This document shows, piece by piece, positions 62,848-64,000 of a stretch of DNA of 64,000 nucleotides. Position 1 is the stretch's first letter. Each line of letters opens with the position of its first letter. The stretch spans positions 1 to 64,000 of the forward strand of contig NZ_JBHSJJ010000014.1 in NCBI RefSeq assembly GCF_042652345.1. The letters run 5' to 3'. The notes beneath the pieces are model-generated. The model searched no databases. It had not been told where the DNA came from and saw only the letters and a list, made by a program, of their open reading frames with translations. The position numbers and the translations under genes were made by a program. This DNA comes from Negadavirga shengliensis. GTDB lineage: Bacteria > Bacteroidota > Bacteroidia > Cytophagales > Cyclobacteriaceae.

Positions 62848-64000
62848 ATGAACACTATCAGGAAAGCATGGTCTGTTTTATTGTTCCCCATTTTGGTTTC
62901 TGGCTGTGAGCCGGGAAATCAACAAGCGGAAATTAAGGAGGAAATAACTCACCTGCAAAAAAAACATGCCCCGGATAAACGGGTGGCTTTGTTTGAAGTG
63001 GAATGGAAAGATGGTAAGTTAACGGGAGAAACAGACCTTCCGGAAGCCCATTTAGAACTGCTTCAAAGGCTGGATGAGAAAAACATTGGATACAAGGATG
63101 AAATAAAGGTTTTGCCTGAACCGGGGCTTGGAAACCAAACACAGGCCTTGGTAACCCTTTCCGTAGCCAATATCCGCAGTCAGCCAAAGCACTCGGCGGA
63201 ACTGGCCACACAAGCTTTAATGGGTACCGCCCTAAAAGTCCTGAAAAAGCAGGATAGCTGGTACCTTGTGCAGACACCTGATAAATACATCTCTTGGGTA
63301 GATGCAGCAGGAATCCATTTAATGACGGCAACAGAGATGCAAAGATGGGTTGATGTCCCTAAGCTGGTTTGTACTGAGATGATTGCCTATGTTTACCAAG
63401 ATGACGAGTTGAACAATAAAGTCAGCGACATTACGGCTGGAAATATTCTTGAGATGCTCGGTGAAACCCCCCATTCTTATACAGTAATGTTGCCAGACGG
63501 AAGAAAGGGGCATATGAAGAAAACCGAAGGTGTAACCTATGAAAACTGGGTCCGTACAAGGCTTGCTTCTGATGAAAACCTGATCCGGACAGCCAAAGAT
63601 ATGATGGGAGCACCTTATCTCTGGGGAGGCACATCACCGAAAGGGGTAGATTGTAGCGGCTTTACGAAAACCATCTACTTTCTGAATGGTATGGTGATCC
63701 CGAGAGATGCGTCCCAGCAGGTAAATGAAGGGGAGGAAATTGATCACCGGAAAGATTGGAGTCAATTGCAGGTCGGGGATCTCCTTTTTTTTGGAACACC
63801 CGCTACTGAGAGCAGCCCAGAGCGGGTAGTCCACGTAGGGATGTGGATAGGAAACAAATCATTTATTCATTCCAGAGGGCGGGTGAGAATCAGCAGTTTT
63901 GATCCCGGGGATGAAAACTTTGACGAATACGAATTAAACAGGTACCTCCGTACCAAAAGAATAAGAAACCATGCCAGCAACAACATTTTTAGTGTAAAAG
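62848..64000 (+). CDS. NlpC/P60 cell-wall peptidase lipoprotein (truncated by the window)
   Basis: The ATG at 62848 opens a frame that runs off the window at 64000 without a stop. The N-terminus is a lipoprotein signal (V-L-L-F-P-I-L-V-S-G-C), with the lipid Cys at residue 20. The middle holds SH3b-like segments (A-N-I-R-S-Q-P near 110). The C-terminal NlpC/P60 domain has the catalytic Cys269 in G-V-D-C-S-G-F and the His in V-V-H-V-G-M-W. It cleaves gamma-D-glutamyl-diamino acid bonds in murein peptides from an outer- or inner-membrane anchor. It starts 61 bp after the amidohydrolase trio, and a functional link to it is possible but unproven. Confidence 0.9.
   Translation, partial: MNTIRKAWSVLLFPILVSGCEPGNQQAEIKEEITHLQKKHAPDKRVALFEVEWKDGKLTGETDLPEAHLELLQRLDEKNIGYKDEIKVLPEPGLGNQTQALVTLSVANIRSQPKHSAELATQALMGTALKVLKKQDSWYLVQTPDKYISWVDAAGIHLMTATEMQRWVDVPKLVCTEMIAYVYQDDELNNKVSDITAGNILEMLGETPHSYTVMLPDGRKGHMKKTEGVTYENWVRTRLASDENLIRTAKDMMGAPYLWGGTSPKGVDCSGFTKTIYFLNGMVIPRDASQQVNEGEEIDHRKDWSQLQVGDLLFFGTPATESSPERVVHVGMWIGNKSFIHSRGRVRISSFDPGDENFDEYELNRYLRTKRIRNHASNNIFSVK

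Noticed and set aside
1..64000. CRISPR arrays, tRNA or rRNA genes
   Set aside because: I saw no regularly spaced repeats with unique spacers and no tRNA- or rRNA-like sequence; a covariance-model scan would be decisive.

Overview
The window comes from the chromosome of a Bacteroidota bacterium, most likely a Cytophagales member near Algoriphagus, Cyclobacterium or Echinicola. This rests on protein character (PA0069-type radical SAM, DUF6909-like protein, tandem exported amidohydrolases), the scarcity of strong Shine-Dalgarno sequences and moderate GC. It is an inference, because no rRNA or tRNA gene is present.

Layout. 1-900 is a decayed stretch: the tail of an IS66-type transposase, a structured inverted-repeat element, remnants of a small toxin/antitoxin-like pair and an 11-bp tandem repeat. 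899-10174 is ordinary chromosome: a Bacteroidota-specific hypothetical, a 2-hydroxyacid dehydrogenase, an exported glycosidase-like protein, an FAD amine oxidase, a DEAD-box helicase and a gamma-glutamyltransferase-like enzyme. 10451-50492 is one continuous plus-strand block of about 40 kb that encodes a complete extracellular contractile injection system (eCIS; the PVC/Afp/AlgoCIS family). 50675-64000 returns to housekeeping and accessory genes: a LuxR-type regulator, a nucleoside-phosphorylase-like protein, a lipocalin-like protein, a DUF1275 membrane protein, a TetR regulator, MsrA, a radical SAM protein, a methyltransferase, three tandem amidohydrolases and an NlpC/P60 lipoprotein cut by the window edge.

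The eCIS reads in this order: cap (Pvc16/DUF4255), an unknown protein, sheath, tube, second tube-like protein, DUF5908 small protein, LysM tube-spike connector, VgrG-like spike, PAAR tip, gp25 baseplate, baseplate J (Pvc11), a fibre-like protein with an S74-like tail, a very large Pvc12-like baseplate protein carrying a long array of YegP/DUF1508-like modules, a 1262-aa unknown with Ig/PKD-like domains, and the Pvc14 tape-measure-type protein. A cargo island follows. It holds three DUF4157 proteins (875, 1648 and 716 aa), a 53-residue orphan copy of the cargo N-terminus, a pseudogene, small genes placed directly after each cargo gene (one resembles a SUKH-type immunity protein) and an orphan ParA ATPase. 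The AAA+ ATPase (Pvc15) closes the block.

The parts most worth attention are the signs that this eCIS may deliver antibacterial polymorphic toxins with cognate immunity proteins, the YegP-like array inside the baseplate, the free-standing truncated cargo leader, and the ParA ATPase among the cargo genes.
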